A stretch of 32,817 bases of DNA from an uncultured Gammaproteobacteria bacterium (GTDB lineage Bacteria; Pseudomonadota; Gammaproteobacteria; Arenicellales; CALHMG01). This document shows positions 30,660-32,817 of the stretch, in pieces. The notes beneath the pieces are model-generated. The model was given only the letters and a program-made list of their open reading frames with translations, searched no databases and was not told the origin of the DNA. A program made the position numbers and the translations under genes. Every line of letters starts with the position of its first letter. Positions within the stretch are counted from its first letter, which is position 1. The stretch spans positions 1 through 32,817 of the forward strand of contig CALHMG010000372.1 of assembly GCA_938034705.1 (NCBI GenBank), read 5' to 3'.

Positions 30660-32537
30660 ATGTCCAATTTCCTGCTGCTCGCCTTCATCTTTCTCTGCGC
30701 CGGCGTGATCGCCGTCCCGCTGGCGTCTCGCTCCGGGCTCGGCTCGGTGCTCGGGTATCTCATCGCGGGGATTGCGATCAGTCCGGTATTGGCGTTGATG
30801 TCGGTTGACGTCATCGCCATCCAGCATTTTGCTGAATTTGGTGTCGTGATGATGCTGTTTCTGGTTGGCCTCGAGCTCGAGCCAAAGTTGCTCTGGGCGA
30901 TGCGCGGTCGTCTTGTCGGTCTCGGTGGAGGACAGGTTCTGTTAACCGCTGCCGTCATCGCGGGCGCTGTGATGCTGATTGGATCGACACAGGAAATTTC
31001 CTGGCGTACCGCGACCGCTATCGGCTTGATCCTTGCGCTGTCGTCGACTGCGATTGTTCTGCAGACCCTGAACGAAAAGTCATTGCTCAGAAGCGATGGC
31101 GGACAGGCGAGCTTTTCGGTGTTGCTTTCTCAGGACGTCTGCGTGATTCCGATTCTCGCACTCCTGCCGCTACTCGCAATTCCGGAGTTCGCCGACGTAG
31201 CGGGTCAAGGCGCGACGCATGAGGACCACGGCTTGAGTCTGGTCGGCGGTCTAGATGCGTGGCAGAAAGCGCTGGTTACTGCGGTCGCCGTGGCGGCGGT
31301 CGTTCTTGGCGGCACCTATCTTACTCGCCCGGTGTTTCACTACATTGCCATGGCCAACCTGCGCGAGCTCTTTACTGCCGCTGCGTTATTGCTGGTAATC
31401 GGAATCGCGCTCCTGATGACTCTGGTAGGTCTGTCTCCGGCGCTCGGCACTTTTCTCGCCGGTGTCGTATTGGCTAACAGTGAATATCGCCACGAACTTG
31501 AGTCGGACATCGAGCCGTTCAAGGGGCTTTTGCTCGGCCTGTTCTTCATGACCGTCGGCGCGAGCGTCAACTTCGATGTTCTCATCGCGAATCCGCTACC
31601 GGTGCTGGGTCTGACTCTGGGGCTGGTCGTTCTCAAGATCGCAGTCCTGGTTGTGCTGGCGCTGATCTTCAGAATTCGACCACCGGCCCGCTGGTTGTTT
31701 GCGCTGTCGCTGGCTCAGGCCGGGGAGTTCGGTTTTGTTCTGGTGTCGCTGTCTCTTGCCAACAGCGTGCTTTCCCAGTCCATCGCTGATCTGGTGCTGC
31801 TGGTTGTTGCGCTGTCAATGTTGCTGACGCCGCTTCTGTTCATCTTCTACGATCGCGTCATTGCAAGACTGGCAGCCGAAGGTCAGGAGCAGGACGCTGA
31901 CGAAATCGATGAGTCGAACCACATTATTCTTGCGGGTCGTGGGAGAGTTGGCGGCATCATCGATCGTTTGCTTCAAAGTGCCGGGTATCGTTGCACCGTA
32001 GTCGATTTCAGCTCTCGACAGCTGCAGATTGCGCGCAAATTCGGTATGCACGGATATTTTGGCGACGCCACGCGTCCGGATCTTTTGCACTCCGCCGGAA
32101 TCGACAAAGCGAGGGTCTTGATCATCGCGATCGATTCAAAAGACCAGATCGACCAGCTTGTTGACTACACCGTGCGCAACCATCCTCATGTTCATGTGAT
32201 TGCCCGCGCCGTTGACCGTGATCATGTCTACAAGCTCTGGGCGCTCGGTTGTCGCGACATCATTCGTGAGACCTACGACAGTTCACTTCGAATGGGCAGG
32301 TCCGCTTTCGAGGCGCTCGGAGTATCGCGACCTGCGGCGGACCAGGTGATCGAAGTCTTTCATTCAATGGATCAGGAGGCGATGGTCGAAGTTGCCGACG
32401 TCTATGACGTTAATATCCCCGTTACCGAAAACGAGGCTTACGTGACCCGCGTGCGGGAATTCTTCGACGAGCGTGGACCTTTGCTGCAGGAGCGGGTGGC
32501 CGAAATCCTCAGCGCGGATGCGGCGTCTAAAAACTGA
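30660..32537 (+). CDS. Monovalent cation:proton antiporter-2 (KefB/KefC type) with TrkA-N domain
   Basis: A 625-residue inner-membrane protein. The first ~395 residues form about 12-13 transmembrane helices of the CPA2 exchanger fold, including GSVLGYLIAGIAISP near residue 30 and MMLFLVGLELEP near residue 75. Residues about 420-550 form an RCK/TrkA-N NAD-binding domain (HIILAGRGRVGGIIDRLL, then GDATRPDLL). In E. coli, KefB/KefC release K+ in exchange for H+ under control of glutathione adducts and protect against electrophiles. I chose ATG 30660 by comparison with KefC N-termini; GTG 30636 is an alternative. Electrophile protection would suit a cell that oxidises aromatic compounds, but no KefF/KefG ancillary gene is seen. 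Confidence 0.9.
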   Translation: MSNFLLLAFIFLCAGVIAVPLASRSGLGSVLGYLIAGIAISPVLALMSVDVIAIQHFAEFGVVMMLFLVGLELEPKLLWAMRGRLVGLGGGQVLLTAAVIAGAVMLIGSTQEISWRTATAIGLILALSSTAIVLQTLNEKSLLRSDGGQASFSVLLSQDVCVIPILALLPLLAIPEFADVAGQGATHEDHGLSLVGGLDAWQKALVTAVAVAAVVLGGTYLTRPVFHYIAMANLRELFTAAALLLVIGIALLMTLVGLSPALGTFLAGVVLANSEYRHELESDIEPFKGLLLGLFFMTVGASVNFDVLIANPLPVLGLTLGLVVLKIAVLVVLALIFRIRPPARWLFALSLAQAGEFGFVLVSLSLANSVLSQSIADLVLLVVALSMLLTPLLFIFYDRVIARLAAEGQEQDADEIDESNHIILAGRGRVGGIIDRLLQSAGYRCTVVDFSSRQLQIARKFGMHGYFGDATRPDLLHSAGIDKARVLIIAIDSKDQIDQLVDYTVRNHPHVHVIARAVDRDHVYKLWALGCRDIIRETYDSSLRMGRSAFEALGVSRPAADQVIEVFHSMDQEAMVEVADVYDVNIPVTENEAYVTRVREFFDERGPLLQERVAEILSADAASKN

Positions 32538-32546
32538 AGTCCGGAT

Positions 32547-32817
32547 TCATGTTCTGGGTGTTCTGGCGGAGTGAGTGCCGAACGTCAGCGCCACTGACGA
32601 AACGATCAGCACGAGCGCGGCGATTTTGTGCGCCGTCAGGGCCTCGCCGATGATGAGCACGGAACTGATCACGCCAACGATGGGCGCGCTCAATGCGGAC
32701 AGTGCAGCGATCGTTGTAGGGAGTTTGCCCACCAGCGTGGTCCAGATCGCGTAGCAGATCACCATCGGGCCGAGTACGTGGTAGCCGACCAGCGCCATGG
32801 CGCGAGTACTCGGCAAG
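32547..32817 (-). CDS. DMT/EamA-type transporter, C-terminal part (partial at right edge)
   Basis: The minus-strand frame is open from the right edge to a stop at 32547 and encodes the last ~90 residues of a membrane protein. Three hydrophobic helices are visible: VGYHVLGPMVICYAIWTTLV, a middle ALSALSAPIVGVISSVLII and a last AALVLIVSSVALTFG. The motif L-x-P-(I/V)-x-(G/A)-x-x-x-(S/G)-x-x-x-x-x-E (SAPIVGVISSVLIIGEAL) is typical of the EamA repeat in drug/metabolite exporters. The N-terminal part lies beyond the window, so the start cannot be given. It converges on the antiporter gene with a 9-nt gap. Confidence 0.8.
   Translation of the reverse strand, partial: LPSTRAMALVGYHVLGPMVICYAIWTTLVGKLPTTIAALSALSAPIVGVISSVLIIGEALTAHKIAALVLIVSSVALTFGTHSARTPRT

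Noticed and set aside
1-32817. CRISPR arrays, tRNA or rRNA genes, insertion sequences, integrase or toxin-antitoxin genes
   Set aside because: No regularly spaced repeats, cloverleaf-like runs, transposase motifs or terminal inverted repeats were seen by reading; a tRNAscan/ISfinder run would be needed to exclude short or degenerate copies.

Overview
The window looks like a piece of a proteobacterial chromosome, probably from a marine or other aquatic heterotroph. The grounds are a GC content in the mid-50s (judged by eye), a DctPQM TRAP transporter, a Rhodobacter-like smo/mtl polyol operon, Tat signal peptides, short intergenic gaps and many 1-4 bp start/stop overlaps. I cannot fix the class; alpha- and gammaproteobacteria both fit. 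I saw no rRNA, tRNA, insertion sequence, phage gene or CRISPR array.

Layout. (1) 1-4583, plus strand: the C-terminal end of a CoxL-like molybdenum hydroxylase, its MoxR ATPase and VWA maturation partners (CoxD/CoxE-like), an amidohydrolase, and an SMP-30/isochorismatase fusion. (2) 4740-11101: a YCII protein (minus), then on the plus strand a RutE-like nitroreductase, an OsmC-like protein, a TRAP transporter, an intradiol ring-cleavage dioxygenase and a DsbA/FrnE-like thioredoxin-fold protein. Together these suggest uptake and oxidation of an aromatic or N-heterocyclic acid; the substrate is not identifiable from the sequence. (3) 11217-18455, minus strand: a polyol (sorbitol/mannitol/arabinitol) ABC importer with two polyol dehydrogenases and an AraC regulator, and a divergent PfkB sugar kinase at 18730-19623 that would phosphorylate the ketose product. 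(4) 19630-24648, minus strand: a compact redox operon with a membrane-anchored protein of unknown function, a Tat-exported DUF362 protein, a NapH/NapG-like polyferredoxin and a Tat-exported aldo/keto reductase with a Cys-rich tail. (5) 25075-28993: two class B flavin monooxygenases flanking a GFA protein and an ABM-domain protein. (6) 29036-32817: a secreted protein with a very long Ser/Asp/Glu/Gly-rich stretch, a Kef-type cation/proton antiporter, and the end of a DMT transporter.

The most striking observation is at 10475-11101. The DsbA/FrnE-like gene reads through an in-frame TGA exactly where the first cysteine of the CPWC active site belongs, giving U-P-W-C. A 6-bp hairpin with G as the second loop base starts 14 nt after the TGA, with its loop 20 nt after it, as expected of a bacterial SECIS element. 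Either this is an unannotated selenoprotein or the gene carries one nonsense change at its catalytic residue. TGA is an ordinary stop codon elsewhere in the window, so the code is not globally altered. Second in interest are the SMP-30/isochorismatase fusion, whose nucleophilic cysteine is replaced by serine, and the four-gene periplasm-directed redox operon.
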